Shown here: piece by piece, positions 33,332 to 45,302 of the stretch
How the letters are laid out: every line of letters starts with the position of its first letter
Position numbering within the stretch: position 1 is the first letter of the stretch
Origin: Stenocarpella maydis
Taxonomy: Eukaryota > Ascomycota > Sordariomycetes > Diaporthales > Diaporthaceae
DNA: 64,000 nucleotides
Direction of reading: 5' to 3'
NCBI GenBank assembly: GCA_002270565.1
Contig: NQMI01000040.1
Span: 278,506-342,505, forward strand
Notes under the pieces: model-generated
Databases searched by the model: none
What the model was told of the DNA's origin: nothing
What the model saw: only the letters and a program-made list of their open reading frames with translations
Translations under genes and position numbers: made by a program

Positions 33332-34812
33332 CTTGAGGGCGGGTCTGCTGGTGGCCTGGGACGCTGGCGATATCTTTGCCTGCCAGGATAACGAGGGAAT
33401 AGGCCGGACTAGACTGGAATCCAAGAGAGCGGAGATGAGACCGAGCAGGACGGATGGCCTGAGGACGGAGCTATGTTGAAGACATCGTGGGCATCAAGCC
33501 TCGCTTATATACAAAACTACACATCGCGAGGGCTCTCGACCGGGCAGCTCCTTGCTTATCTTCATGGGCTATGTATAAGATCTATCTGTATATCTACGAC
33601 GGCCAGGTCATTTATGTGGAATGCTTATTTTATTATTAACAGCATGTTGGGGGGCAGAGCCGTACATCCTCCCCCGGACCAAGCTAGTCTGTTGATTCTT
33701 GAGGCGCGCGCTCGGCGAAACATAGAACACATATAAGGTTCGACCGTCCTGGATTAAAGCTTGGCATATTCCACCGTTCCTGGCTTGGAGCTTGGCATAT
33801 CCGCTCGGGCCAGGGGCATCCAGGCGGGCGGATGAGGTCGGCGGGACATCTGGGCGCAGAGCCGGGAGGAGCGCTGGCTCATTGGGACCGTCAGGTCTTC
33901 CCCTGGGCCCGCCGCCGTGTTGTGGGCGGCGGACGTTGTCGGAAGACTCTGTCATAGGACTGACTGACGAGGACTGTGCCTGAGGGCTCTGACTGCGCAG
34001 GTGGGGATCCAGGCCCGGCCGGATCTTCCTTGGTAATCTGGTGCTTAAATCCAAGACTTGAACTGGGAGTAGCCTTATGCTTATTTTCTTTTTATGGAGT
34101 GCCGTGCTCAACTTCCGGCGCTAGGGCGGTCGTGCCTGAATCGGCCGCTTCGGCAAGTGTACGCGGAGCTGACCTCAAACGGCCCTTCACGTGTCTGTCA
34201 CATAAAGGAACATCGACCCCGAGCTATCCTTCCCCGGAATTACACAGCCTCTGATGAGTCCATTCGTCACTAGCTGGTGTTAATGTGCCATGCGAGAAAG
34301 CACGTGTTCTGGCCGAAACGGCCAACCACGAAATGTGTGACTGGATAATAAAAGAAAAGGGTGGGATACCATTGCATGGTGAGTTGGGTCGGTCGATATA
34401 AACAAAAATGACACGCAACAAGACACACGTCATGTCCGTATCAGCCGAGAGCGGTGCTCAGTTTCGTGCTCGGTTTCGCCCTTTCAACAACCCGCGTATT
34501 ATCCACAATATTCATATCCCTCCATGCATGCGTCCGTCCATTGTGCACCAACCGTGCGGCAAACGGGGTCCCTAAGCCGAGTACAGAGATCTTTTTTGTC
34601 TTTTCGGTCCGTAATATTTTTTGTTTTCTTTGCCTGGCTCTTCCCTCCTGTACCTGACCCCACAGTAGAGATTCCGAGGAAATAACAACAAAACAAGGGT
34701 ATGTTCGCGCTGAAAACAGCTCTCAAGTCGTCATATATGCAGCAAGATCGCTTCGAAATCATGGCGGTGTAACGTTACTAATTGTCGTACCAGAGGTCTG
34801 GCAAGGAAAGTC
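33332..34812. other. Intergenic region
   Basis: The part next to 33331 is the tyrosinase promoter, with a TATA box at 33504-33511. The rest contains short frames only and no gene I can support. Confidence 0.45.
33504..33511 (-). promoter_or_regulatory. TATA box of the tyrosinase gene
   Basis: TATATAAG on the minus strand, 173 bp upstream of the start codon at 33331. Confidence 0.55.
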
Positions 34813-37079
34813 TCAGCCCATCTTGACGTCCCCGTTGACGCCCACTCCGGCGAACGGAACAGTCTGTGGCTGCTGCTTGTTGTCGCCATCGCCCCCTGTT
34901 GACTGATGCTCGTCCCTCTTCTTCTTTCCGAGACGCTCGCACCACTCTTCAGCGCTGACTATTGTCCCGTCGAGCACGCCGCTCACTTGCGCCATCATGT
35001 CCAGCCCTTCCTTGGCGAGGACCAGCACCCGCTGGGCGCCATCGCGGACCTCCTGCTCCTTGTCCTCCTCAGACGACGAGGCCTGGCTGCCGTTGGCGTT
35101 GCTGCCCGACTCTTGTGTAGCGATGCGGAACCGTTGCGGTAGGGAGGTGAGGTGCCTCCGGACCAGCGATCGTGCGTTATCCGGAAGTGCGCCACCGGCG
35201 TATTTGGACACAGTCTCGATGACACCTTGCAGCGTCTTGAGGACCTCGGATCGTAGAGCATCGATCCGTGCTCCAATGACGCGTCGCGCCTGTTCGTCGT
35301 CCCGCACGCCAGCCGTGCCGGCCGCGTCGCTCATGGCGTGGTCCTCCAGTTGAGGATGCCTCTCATACTTGTCTAGTGCGTCTTTCAGGGCGCTAATCAC
35401 CCTGCCGATATGGTCGTTGGCCCATCTCAGCCAGCTCAGACAGTACTTCAAACTGCGCAGGCTTTCCTCACTCATAGCAATGCTCAGACCCGAGGTGGAC
35501 ATGATGAGCCGGGACTGCCACGCCGTAGGGGTCGTAGACGACGGTCTCGAGGCTGTCCGTTCCGACCTGTCGTTTTGCACTGCGCCTGCGTCCTCCGTGT
35601 AGGCTGGGCTCCGAGCGTCGTCATATGCCGGCAATGTGTCGACGGTGCTCATGGACAGCCTCCTATCCTGGGTTGCGAAGCCGTATGGGTCCATCTGGCC
35701 TTGCCCATCTGCACCACTCGCACTGTTGTAAGCAGGGGCCCCGGAGCTCCCCCGCGGGGCGGAGGTCGAGTTTCCCCTGCTGCCAACTTTCCTTCGCTTG
35801 TTGCTCTTCTCGCCTGCTTCCAGATCACTCGATGACTGGTGGCGGCCCTTGCCGCGGAAGAACCACCTCACACCACCTTCTATACCGGTAAGTTGTAGGC
35901 CGGACCCGACTACGCCCTCGATATAGTCAACAGGTGTCTTGATGAATCCCGGGGAGAAACTCTTGGTGGTGTTATAAGCGGACACAGTACCCTCGATTGG
36001 CTTCGCAAGAACAGAGCCCGACGTCATGACGAGCGACAGGAGAGGCTCGGGCGGGCCAGGGGTACCAAACATATTCGAGGGTGAGTTGGGCATTGGGGTA
36101 TTCTTGTTCTGGGGAGACGAGACGAAATCTTGATGCACGGCTCGTCAGAGATAGGCTTCCTACCCGGGGTGGGGGAGATGGGATGAATGATGATGTACTC
36201 ACCGGCCTTGAGATCTCCGAGGGCCTCGGCTGCCATCCGCACGTCGGGATCGTCCAGGCTAACACTGCTTGCTCGACCACCTACTGGCTCCGGGCTCAGA
36301 GGACCCCTCGTACCACTGCTCAGGCTATCGAGATCCATCTTTGCAGGCGAGCTGGCCGACTGGGCATTATTCCCTGAGTAGTATACCGAGTACGGATTCC
36401 CGGACGGCCACTGCCGAGGTCGCGCGGGGGGTGAAAACGATGATGTATCGCTCGCCGCTGCCGACGACGGGAACCTCAATGGGGCGGGGGCGGGCGTGCC
36501 TGTCAGATAGGCCAGCGAGGGCAGCGAACTCAGGCCTTGGTCGCTACTGGGGTTTAACTGCAGCGGCGCAAGTTCGTTGGTCGGTGCCTGTGGGAAGTTG
36601 AGGGTCGCGGGGTCGTGGTTCTGCTGGGCGAGTGCGTATGAGGGCGGCGAGTAGGATGGGAGTTGGCTCAGAGGTCGCGGAGACAGGGAGGACGACTTGG
36701 AATGGCGGTGGATGTTGTGACTGTTGCTGTTGTTGGCGGTCGAGGCGTAGAAGGGGCTGGCGCTGGGGTTGGTGTATGGCGGAGACAGTGTCAAGGAGGA
36801 ACGCGCTTGGTCAGGCGGCGGTTGCAGTTGCTGGAGAGTCCTGTGGAATATGGGGTCCGTGGCGCCGTGCGCTGCGCTGCCGTTGCCGTAGCTGATGCCG
36901 TTGAAGTCAAAATCGACAGGAGGGGGGAGTCGCATGTGATTCTGACTCTGCGCCTGGGCTTGGGCCTGGTTCTGAGCCTCAGCTTGAGCCTGACCCTGGG
37001 GCTGCGTCTGGGGCTGGAGGTGAAGGAGGAGTTGGTGGTGTTGATGTCGATGCGGTTCCATTTCCATGTCCATTTCCAT
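34813..37079 (-). CDS. opi1: Opi1-domain transcriptional regulator (CCG-8 type)
   Basis: Exon 1 is 37079-36203 and exon 2 is 36128-34813 on the minus strand, joined by a 74-bp GTGAGT intron, giving about 730 residues. The first 290 residues are Gln/Pro/Ser-rich and disordered. The Opi1 domain starts at the exon junction (R-M-A-A-E-A-L-G-D-L-K-A) and continues through Y-N-T-T-K-S-F-S-P-G-F to the basic K-R-R-K nuclear-localisation-like patch; its second half has S-T-S-G-L-S-I-A-M-S-E-E-S-L-R-S-L-K-Y-C, the best conserved block of the family. In yeast Opi1 represses phospholipid and inositol synthesis genes and senses phosphatidic acid at the ER; the Neurospora relative is the clock-controlled ccg-8, linked to azole response. 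Roles here are by family knowledge. The leucine-zipper of yeast Opi1 is not obvious. Confidence 0.9.
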
Positions 37080-40000
37080 GCTGGCCTGCCTCTTGGTCCG
37101 CCCGTGCTTCAGCTGGTGCGGGCTCTTGCAGCGACGAAGAACCCGAGCCCCAGCGAGATGCGAGATGGGGTCCGTTGGTTCAGGTTAGGCCAGGAACAGT
37201 CCGCCAAGGGGTGGTCTTTTGGCCGCGACTAGGTCGTCATTTCAGGATGACAAGCGCGCTCGGTCAAAAGTACAGGACCGAGGAGGCGCAAGGCAGCACT
37301 GACTCGAGGGTGCACAGGTCGACGAATGACGCAGAGTTGAATACAACCGTCAGATCAGACCAGGCCTGGAGGGCTGGAGAGAAGAACAAGGTGCGTGCGG
37401 TAGGGCGTGATAGTGGGGAGACGGCAAGAGAACGAACGACGGCGTGAACGAGAAAAATAGGGCTGCAGACGAGGAGCAGCAGAACACACCACAACGGTAA
37501 AACCGAAAAGGCAAGGGTCAGGTAAGATAGTCCCAGCCAGGCTGGACCGAAGAAGCAAGGGAAGGATGATTTTCTGACGATAGCCGGCCACAGAGGGTCC
37601 CAAGGAGTTTGTCAGGAGAGATCTGGGAGTGCGTGGGTTCTCGCACGAGTGCCGACCCCGAGAGGGCGTATGCTGGGGAGGGGAGGGTCTGCACAGAATA
37701 GAGCCTAAGCATGTGCCACACAACGCCAGCGGTATTTCACTCATTGGACAGCAAGAATGGGGTTTGAGCTGGAGGGAAGAGGAATCCGGGATCTGTTTTG
37801 GTTCGTGCCTAACTTGGGTATGCACCGTGTCACGGGTCCGACTGGCGGGAGCGGACAGGCAATATATCTCGAGACCGATGATGCTGTCTGTCTGCGCATG
37901 CTTTATAGTGCTGCCCTCTTGTGACGTCGCAGAACAACACCACAACCACATGGACTGAATCCAGTCAACCAAGTCACTCCATCGTGTAAGGAACCCACAC
38001 TCTTGACTCTAGACTGCTGCTACCGCCTCGCGTCCGGCCCGGCCCTGCGGGGCCTGCCCAGAGCCAATTAATACGACATGCCCCTTCAATGTAGTGCTGG
38101 GCGGCGGATTTGCCCGTGAGTCTTAATAGTGTATATACATGTGTAGTTCCAGATAGGCGGGCATCTGATACACTAATAACCAAGGAAAACCAGGGGCGAC
38201 AAGACGACGGCTTACACTAAACACATAGCAGACGACAGACGGATGCGGGACCGACCAGGCCAGCCAGCCACCAATCGTCATGTCCAATTTCCGACTGGGT
38301 TCTGAGTGGGGTTTCGCTTTTGGCCTGGCGACTCAGCGTCTGCTAGTCCTGCCATGGCACTCAAGGGTCACCCAGGTTCAAACCTGTCCAGCCTTCCTCT
38401 GCTCTGGTAGTGGGTGTGGTGGCTATCTTCTGCTACGACCACCCTTCGAAGCAATTTTTATCATCATTTGGGGCCGAGGCTGCCGTTGCTGCCCCACGAT
38501 GCTGGCCAGTCAGTCCTATACACTACTTGCCCTATCCCACCAGACTGTCCCTGAGAGCACATGTTAGATACAGCTCAAACCGCAGTCCCTGCACATGTGC
38601 AATCACATGCTTTCTTGCGCAAGGATGGCGGTGGACGGGATGCGTACGGATATCCCCAGCTCTGCAACAATCATAGCCGTGATGAAAAGAAACAGAAAAC
38701 CCCGACGGCTACTAGGCCATCCCCGCGTGGCGACTAAGTTTGTTGCCCATGTCCGAGGGGCGAGGGCAGAGAGGAGGAGAAGGGGGATGGATTGGTGGCA
38801 TGGAAGACGAGACAGACGCACATGTCAGCACATGTCCCGTTGGTTGGTAGTGCAGTAGAAGGAGGGAGGGTCATGTGGTACATGCAGACCCACCCACCCA
38901 TTCTTTGCCATTGTGCCATCCTCCTCCCCTGCTTCCGAAACAATACAAAAACGGGCAACCAGATTGAAATCCTTCCAGAGCCAGAAAGGGCCCGCTTGTC
39001 TGCCGTCACATGCTCATCGGGAGCCGCCCGTCAAGGACGACCCTGTCTCACCGTCCGCAGACTTCATTGGGTGCGGCCTGTTGGTCCTGGACCCGTCTCC
39101 AGCCCCTTGCCGACTTGCATATGATATTCCAAGGTGTGTCACAAGCAATTCTTGGGCACTGCAAAGCCCGCACAGCAAATCTGCTTTTCTCTTATCCGGC
39201 TCGACCCCCCCCCCTCTCCCACCTCCAACTCCGCCTTTGGTGAGCCACTCGGGCTGAACTTCGGCTCCGGCGTTTTGAACCAAAGTCTGTGCCACCGAGA
39301 TCTGTGTGGCTTTACACTACGCTACTAGTAGACTTGCAGGACTCTGGAGCCGAGGGTAGACAACCATTCCCCATCAAGGTTGATGCCACGCAAAGCATGT
39401 GCTCGCATGCATGCATGCGTGCCCCGTGTCCGCGGGTTCACCAGCTGTCCAATGACTCCGGTCGTGGACGGCCTGTTATTGATCTGGGCGCCGTTGGTGC
39501 GAACAGACCCGACAGGCTGCGACCGACTGCCAGTGCTGTCGGATTTGACGGAGTGCCATGCTGGGCCTACTGCACTCCGCAAAGTACTACTGCGTTTGGT
39601 GCTGGCCCTGACATTGTGCATCAGGTACATGTAATGGCACTCCCACGATGATGCCTGAAACGTGGGTTCATGTGATGTGATGATGTCAAAAGTCCCAGCT
39701 AGGCGGTCCACCAGCAGGCTAAATGCAAAATGGGCGACCCTCTGCATGTCAATGGCGCCACACCACAAGCCCAGGGACACCGTGGACCTCCAGTCTCATC
39801 ATCTTTCCCCTTTGGCTCTGGGGCCGGCCCCCAGCCTGGGCAAAGATCTCCCTACATGACTGCGTGTGACGAGTGACTCGTGACCACATGAGAGGCTGCT
39901 GTGCGACGCAAAGACGCAGACGACACTGGCATCAGCCAACAGCCGGTGCAGCACCTCACCGCCTCACTGTTCCGCAATCAATAGCCGTACAACTAAGGTA

Positions 40001-40914
40001 CTATGTAACTGCATCTCCCCCAGCCCAGCCCGGCGCGGCCCAGTCCAGTTGAAGCCCATCATCCCACAACCCTCGGGCCGCTGGTTTGGGTTTTGGCTGT
40101 CGAACGCGAAGGTGATGCCATGTGCTGCAATGCGTCCTGTACCGTAGCAATGTGCTCTGCAGTGGGCCCTCGTCAGCCCAAACTGCTGGAGAGAGCGACG
40201 TGCGTGAAATGTCCGGTGCCTCTGACACCGCCCAAACCACGGTAGAGTTTAACGTTTGGGCAGTTCTTAATGGCACCGCAGGGAATCCATCCTTCTCCGC
40301 CCCCATAATCGCAGAATTCACCAACGTCGGCACTGTTGATATCGAACAAGACGCCCGAATCTGGCGTGTCGCAATGTGATGGGCTGCACTGTCAAGAGGG
40401 GGCGTTGAGAGAGGAAAGGAAAATCAGGGCCGGCCAGAAGAGACAATCACCCAAATTTTCTTTTTGATGTCTTCCCTGACCAACAGGGAAGTGGCCCGTG
40501 CACAACGGAACGGTCACTCCTTTCCTCCGACATGTACGTACTGAGTGGCTGGCCCGTGCTCTCTCCCCAGCCTGCAGTCAATCCCCTGAAAGATGCTTGG
40601 CTGGCCTTGCTTTGGGAGGTCCATACCAAGCTAGGATCGTGATATCAGCCTCGAAATCCACTCCAAGTCAACAACAACAGCAACAGCCCCGGTCTACATC
40701 GCCGTTGACGACAACCCCCGAGCTTACCACTTGCTCTGCCCAATCCTGCAAAGGCTCCCTAGGTCTGCCACCTACATGATATAGGCCTCCGCAGCAGCCT
40801 GCTTCCTCTGGCCAGCGCGCCGTTTCCATTACCCGCGTGCCCCTCCCTGCCCTTGCCCATCGCCTCGACGACTACGCACTCGCCCGCTCGATAACAGCGA
40901 CTCCAGCGTCCACC
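37080..40914. other. 3.8-kb divergent intergenic region
   Basis: The spacer lies between the divergently transcribed opi1 and apm1 genes and must carry both promoters and probably long 5' leaders. Short frames up to 150 codons are present on both strands, but none shows a domain. I noticed no RNA gene. There are CA-, TG- and ATGC-rich stretches such as a GCATGCATGCATGCGTG block near 39403. Confidence 0.45.
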
Positions 40915-42448
40915 ATGGCTTCTGCCATCTTTTTCCTGGACCTGAAGGGCAAGGTCCGTCCATCAGAGCTCAGGCACTTGTCCTAAGTCAACGTCTTGGA
41001 ACTGATAGCCATGCATCGCAGACCCTCCTAGCACGGAACTACAGGGGAGACATCCCCATGTCCGCCGTGGAGAAGTTCCCCGTCTTGCTCAGTGAGGCCG
41101 AAGAGGAATCATCAGCAGTACCACCGTGTTTCTCGCATGAGGGAATCAACGTATGCCGCCGACGCCTGTGCTTTGCCACTCCCCGTCTGTTGCGACTGAC
41201 CGACTTGTGTGCTCCAGTACCTCTACATCCGCCACAACAACCTTTACCTTCTTGCCCTGACGAAACGAAACACCAATGCCGCCGAGATACTTCTGTTCCT
41301 GCACAAGCTCGTCGATGTCTTTACAGAGTACTTCAAGGCCCTGGAGGAGGAGTCCATCCGCGACAACTTCGTCATCATATACGAGCTGCTGGACGAGATG
41401 ATGGACTTTGGCTACCCTCAGACGACCGAGTCCAAGATTCTCCAAGAATACATCACTCAAGAATCCCACAAGTTGGAGATACAAGCACGACCTCCCATTG
41501 CCGTTACGAACGCCGTGTCATGGAGATCCGAAGGAATCCGCTACCGCAAGAACGAGGTCTTCCTCGACGTCGTCGAGAGCCTCAACCTCCTCGTCTCTGC
41601 TAACGGCAACGTGCTGCGCTCCGAGATTCTCGGCGCCATCAAGATGAAGTGTTATCTGTCCGGCATGCCTGAACTGCGGTTGGGACTCAACGACAAGGTC
41701 ATGTTCGAGACAACGGGGCGGACCACGCGAGGCAAGGCCATCGAGATGGAAGACGTCAAGTTCCACCAATGCGTTCGACTATCGCGGTTCGAGAACGACC
41801 GCACCATCTCCTTTATACCGCCCGACGGCGAATTCGAGCTCATGTCCTACCGGCTCAACACGCAGGTCAAGCCCCTGATCTGGGTCGAGTGCGTGGTCGA
41901 GAGCCACTCGGGAAGTCGCGTGGAGTACATGGTCAAGGCCCGAGCACAGTTCAAGCGGCGCAGCACGGCAAACAACGTCGAGATTATCGTGCCCGTGCCA
42001 GAGGATGCAGACTCACCCCGGTTCCGGACAAACATCGGCAGCGTACACTACGCGCCGGAGCAGGCCGCCATCGTCTGGAAGATCAAGCAGTTCGGGGGCG
42101 CTAAGGAGTTCCTGATGCGGGCGGAGCTAGGCCTCCCGAGCGTGCGTGGGGACGATGAGCACGGCGGAGGAATGACTGGTGGCTTTGGAGGAAGCATGGG
42201 CGGTGTGGGTGGGCCCGGCAAGGGCGCCAAGAGGCCAATCCAGGTCAAGTTCGAGATTCCCTACTTTACGACGAGTGGGATCCAAGTGCGCTATCTAAAG
42301 ATCACGGAACCAAAGGTAAGCCGCTCTGGGGTGATGTCCGATTTGAGGACCCAGCTAACGAGGCCAATAGCTTCAATACCCGTCCTTGCCATGGGTCAGA
42401 TACATCACACAGTCGGGCGACATCGCAGTGAGGCTGCCAGACGTTGTT
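40915..42448 (+). CDS. apm1: AP-1 clathrin adaptor complex subunit mu
   Basis: Four exons, 40915-40953, 41022-41150, 41218-42315 and 42371-42448, all in frame with GT-AG ends, give 447 residues. The start (CACCATGGCT) is an ideal context. The N-terminal longin-like domain begins M-A-S-A-I-F-F-L-D-L-K-G-K and continues Y-R-G-D-I-P, typical of mu1 adaptins. The C-terminal mu homology domain starts near V-S-W-R-S-E-G-I-R-Y-R-K-N-E-V-F-L-D-V and includes R-F-E-N-D-R-T-I-S-F-I-P-P-D-G-E-F-E-L and the end W-V-R-Y-I-T-Q-S-G-D-I. The AP-1 complex sorts cargo with Y-x-x-phi signals into clathrin vesicles at the trans-Golgi network and endosomes. The fungal protein carries a Gly-rich insertion in the mu domain (about residues 360-380). 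It should be essential and constitutively expressed. Confidence 0.97.
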
Positions 42449-44762
42449 TAGAAAATACAAAGTTTTGTTGCCAACTCCTTACCACAAGGACTTCCGATTT
42501 ATGATGCAAAGCTCCAGCGTGCGTCGCATGTCAGTGACTCGAATCATCATCACCTTGGGTCTTTACAGTTGCTCCCACGCAACATGATTGGTCGCGTCTA
42601 CAAATCGGCCCTCGGCGGAAGTGGGATGGATTTCCAGGCAGATAAACGTGAAGGATTCTACGAGTGGGGATAGAATGTCCTCACCAAACCATACTCAAGC
42701 GAACGGCGTTTTGTTGACATGCAAAACATCTTAGCCATGGACACCAGCAAACCAGTGTTAGTTGGCGTCACTACGCAAAGACCATTTATGTAAGAATCAT
42801 GATATATTGCTTCGGGACAGTACGCTGATTTCTTATCTGCATGGGACTCGGGTCCAGAGGTGATGACTGCATGTGTCCTCCTTCGCTGGTGAAGTGCGAG
42901 GACCCAGACCGATTCTCCTCGTGAGTTGGATTCAGGCTGTCTACAATTGGCTCGGGATTTAATTTTACGGAGTATGGCATTCCTATGCCGATGTCAAGGT
43001 CCAGCAAACGAGAGAGCGCAACCATTATAGTGTCTAACTATTCACGGGCTTAATAGGACCCCAGGTGAGCCAGGCAGTGTACATGATTCGGAGTTGGGTA
43101 CGCGGAGTTGTGTACGGGTAAGAGCCCTCTCTAATCTGCTTCCAGGAGGCATGTTGGAGACATACCAGGCACACTTAATACTGTGGACAAGTTTGGGAGT
43201 CCGCACTTTTGCCTCCGCTGACATTTAAGTTTGAGTCTGCCACAGAATGAGATGAAGCGAGTTCCCTCTTGTTTTCTCTGTTGCGCGTTACCTGACTTTA
43301 TTGCAGCCAGCCCCTTTGGGACTCGTCTGTGGTGACTTTTCGACCTGCAACGAACACCGCAGTCCGCAACACCACAGTGGAAAAATTTTCTCGTAACTTC
43401 CAGAGTATATTTTGGGGGGGTTTTTTTCTTTGGAGGGGGGGCGGGCAATACTGGCTAGGTAGTCTTGATTCCTGAAGCTAAATTCGCATCGAGTATTGCG
43501 GGCTCGACCTAGCTTTCACGCAATGCTCCGGTAAGCTGACTCACTAATGAGGCAGCGGAGACTCGCCTTTGGCTGAGTGGAGAAGCGAACTGGGCTGCCA
43601 TTAGGAATCTCACAGCTGGAACAATGAGGAAGAACGCGCCCAGGTCTTCAAGTGGTAGTCATAGCTGCGTTATGGAATGTAATTGTGTGCAAGCGGATAA
43701 CTTATTGTAAGTTTTGGCTATCAACACTATCATCCATCGCTCCGTTCCAGATCAGGTCACTCGTCCGTCCAGCCTGCCTGGGCAGACTCCTCATAAGAGG
43801 CAGAAACGATTGGTGAGCCAAATGCCGGCGTATTTCCCAGTAGGTATGAACTGTAAGCCGCGGGCCTGCAGATGTATCTACGAGAACTGGAGAAGAGGTC
43901 ATGTGAAAGAAGTGAATAATTCCCCACGCTCGAGCGTCTCGGACTAAGCCTCTACAGCGCTTCACAGGTGGGACCATCGATATTCGGCTTGAAAGTTTAA
44001 GTCTACTGGCCATCCTCACAGTAGCCATCCTCCTCGGAGGCTGCCTCCGCCGACGGAGTGGGCGCAAATGAGCATAGCTGCTCATCCTGCAGGTACCAAG
44101 GTCACCTTCGTCAGAGGTCGCGGCGGCGGACCTAGCGGGGCTGGAAGACACCTACATAGTCACTGTTTCCCCCCGGGCCCCATAGGAGTCAGTATCTTCG
44201 CCCTCTCCCGTGGAAGCGGTGATGGTGACAGGCGTGGCTGCACATGTGGCCGGGCCGAGGCAGGGCCGGAGGAGAGGAGGGTGCTGATGTATTCGACTAT
44301 TTATTTTTCGGGGTATGCGCGTCAGATTCTACACAATCGGTAAGGATACTTGCTGGGTTGCTTTCTTGTTTGACTAATACCATTTGACCCCGTGGCAGTT
44401 GCGCTGAGGTAGGTGGCGCCGTCAGGGGCGTCGCACCGGTGGTAGTTAGACGGGCCTTTGGACCAGTGCTTGCAGCAGGATGCGCCCTCGCACTCAGTAC
44501 TAGTAGGACCCCCCCAATCGTTGCCGCCAGCACACCGGCGGTCAAGGGCGGCCACGCCTCCGGTGGAGACCGTGGTGGTGTCGGAAGATGGGTAGCTGGC
44601 GTTGAGAGCAGAGCTTGTTGTTTGGTGAGCTCCTTCAAGAAAGTGTGAAGGGTGTATAAAGACAGTTTGGTGGCAACATTAGAAGGTTTCAAGCTGGCTG
44701 AAGCAAGGAGCAGTCAAAATCTTGTCTGATAATAACTTAATTGAAGAGGTTGAAGAGAAGAG
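42449..44762. other. Intergenic region
   Basis: No frame here has a recognised domain. One minus-strand frame (44297-44692) contains a lone hydrophobic stretch. This region lies upstream of the monooxygenase remnant and might have held its lost 5' half, but I could not find it. Confidence 0.4.
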
Positions 44763-45095
44763 GTGAGATATGCTGGCTGCCAGGTGGTTCGAAGATGCCA
44801 CTTTACGCAAAAAACTTCCCATGCCATGACGCCTCATCAAGGCCAAGGTGGCACTCAAGCGTTGGAAGACGCCGTGGGATTCAGGCAGTTTCTGCAAGAC
44901 GGCGTTTCTCGCGAGGACGTACCAAGTATCTTGCAAGATTTCGACAGTGTTCGCCGACCCAGGGCGAGTACCATCCAACAGAATACGAGGAAAGCTATGG
45001 ACAAGCGGACAGCCGAGGAGGTGGACATGTATGAAAAGATTAACTGGACATACCCAGGGATAGTGGAAGGGCTCCAGATCACTTGTCAAAACTAG
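44763..45095 (+). pseudogene. FAD monooxygenase C-terminal remnant
   Basis: The frame contains S-H-A-M-T-P-H-Q-G-Q-G-G-T-Q-A-L-E-D-A, which is the second FAD-binding motif (G-D-A-A-H-A-M-x-P-x-x-G-Q-G) of class A flavoprotein monooxygenases such as salicylate hydroxylase, followed by the usual helix with Y/F-D-S-x-R-R-P-R-A-S. The whole N-terminal two thirds, with the Rossmann GxGxxG and the substrate domain, are missing, and the residues just before the motif (expected G-D-A) have been lost. There is no proper start codon. The MULE transposon lies only about 150 bp downstream. It is a broken gene, with the 3' end ending at a normal stop. Confidence 0.75.
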
Positions 45096-45247
45096 TAGGA
45101 ACTTGGTGGACCGGTAGTATAATCGACTCTAGCCTCTGCTGGAAAATTAATCTGGCAAGAGAGATTTATAGAAGGTGACTAGTGTTTGTTATGCCCAAGG
45201 GGGTGTGATGGGAGTTTTATGTTAATAACGTCCAGTCTATTTCTTCC

Positions 45248-45255
45248 ATAGTAAT
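45248..45255. repeat. 8-bp target-site duplication, left
   Basis: ATAGTAAT directly left of the element; the identical ATAGTAAT follows its right end at 48180-48187. An 8-bp duplication is within the range known for Mutator-like elements. Confidence 0.85.
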
Positions 45256-45302
45256 GAGAACGGATATTCGCACCGAGGAAATCGGCTGGTACACCGATAC
45301 AT
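45256..45302 (+). repeat. Left terminal inverted repeat (47 bp)
   Basis: Identical, base for base, to the reverse complement of the right end at 48133-48179. Confidence 0.95.

Noticed and set aside
38341..38400. tRNA-like B-box string GGTTCAAACC
   Set aside because: The flanking bases do not form a proper T-arm and no acceptor stem or anticodon arm can be drawn.
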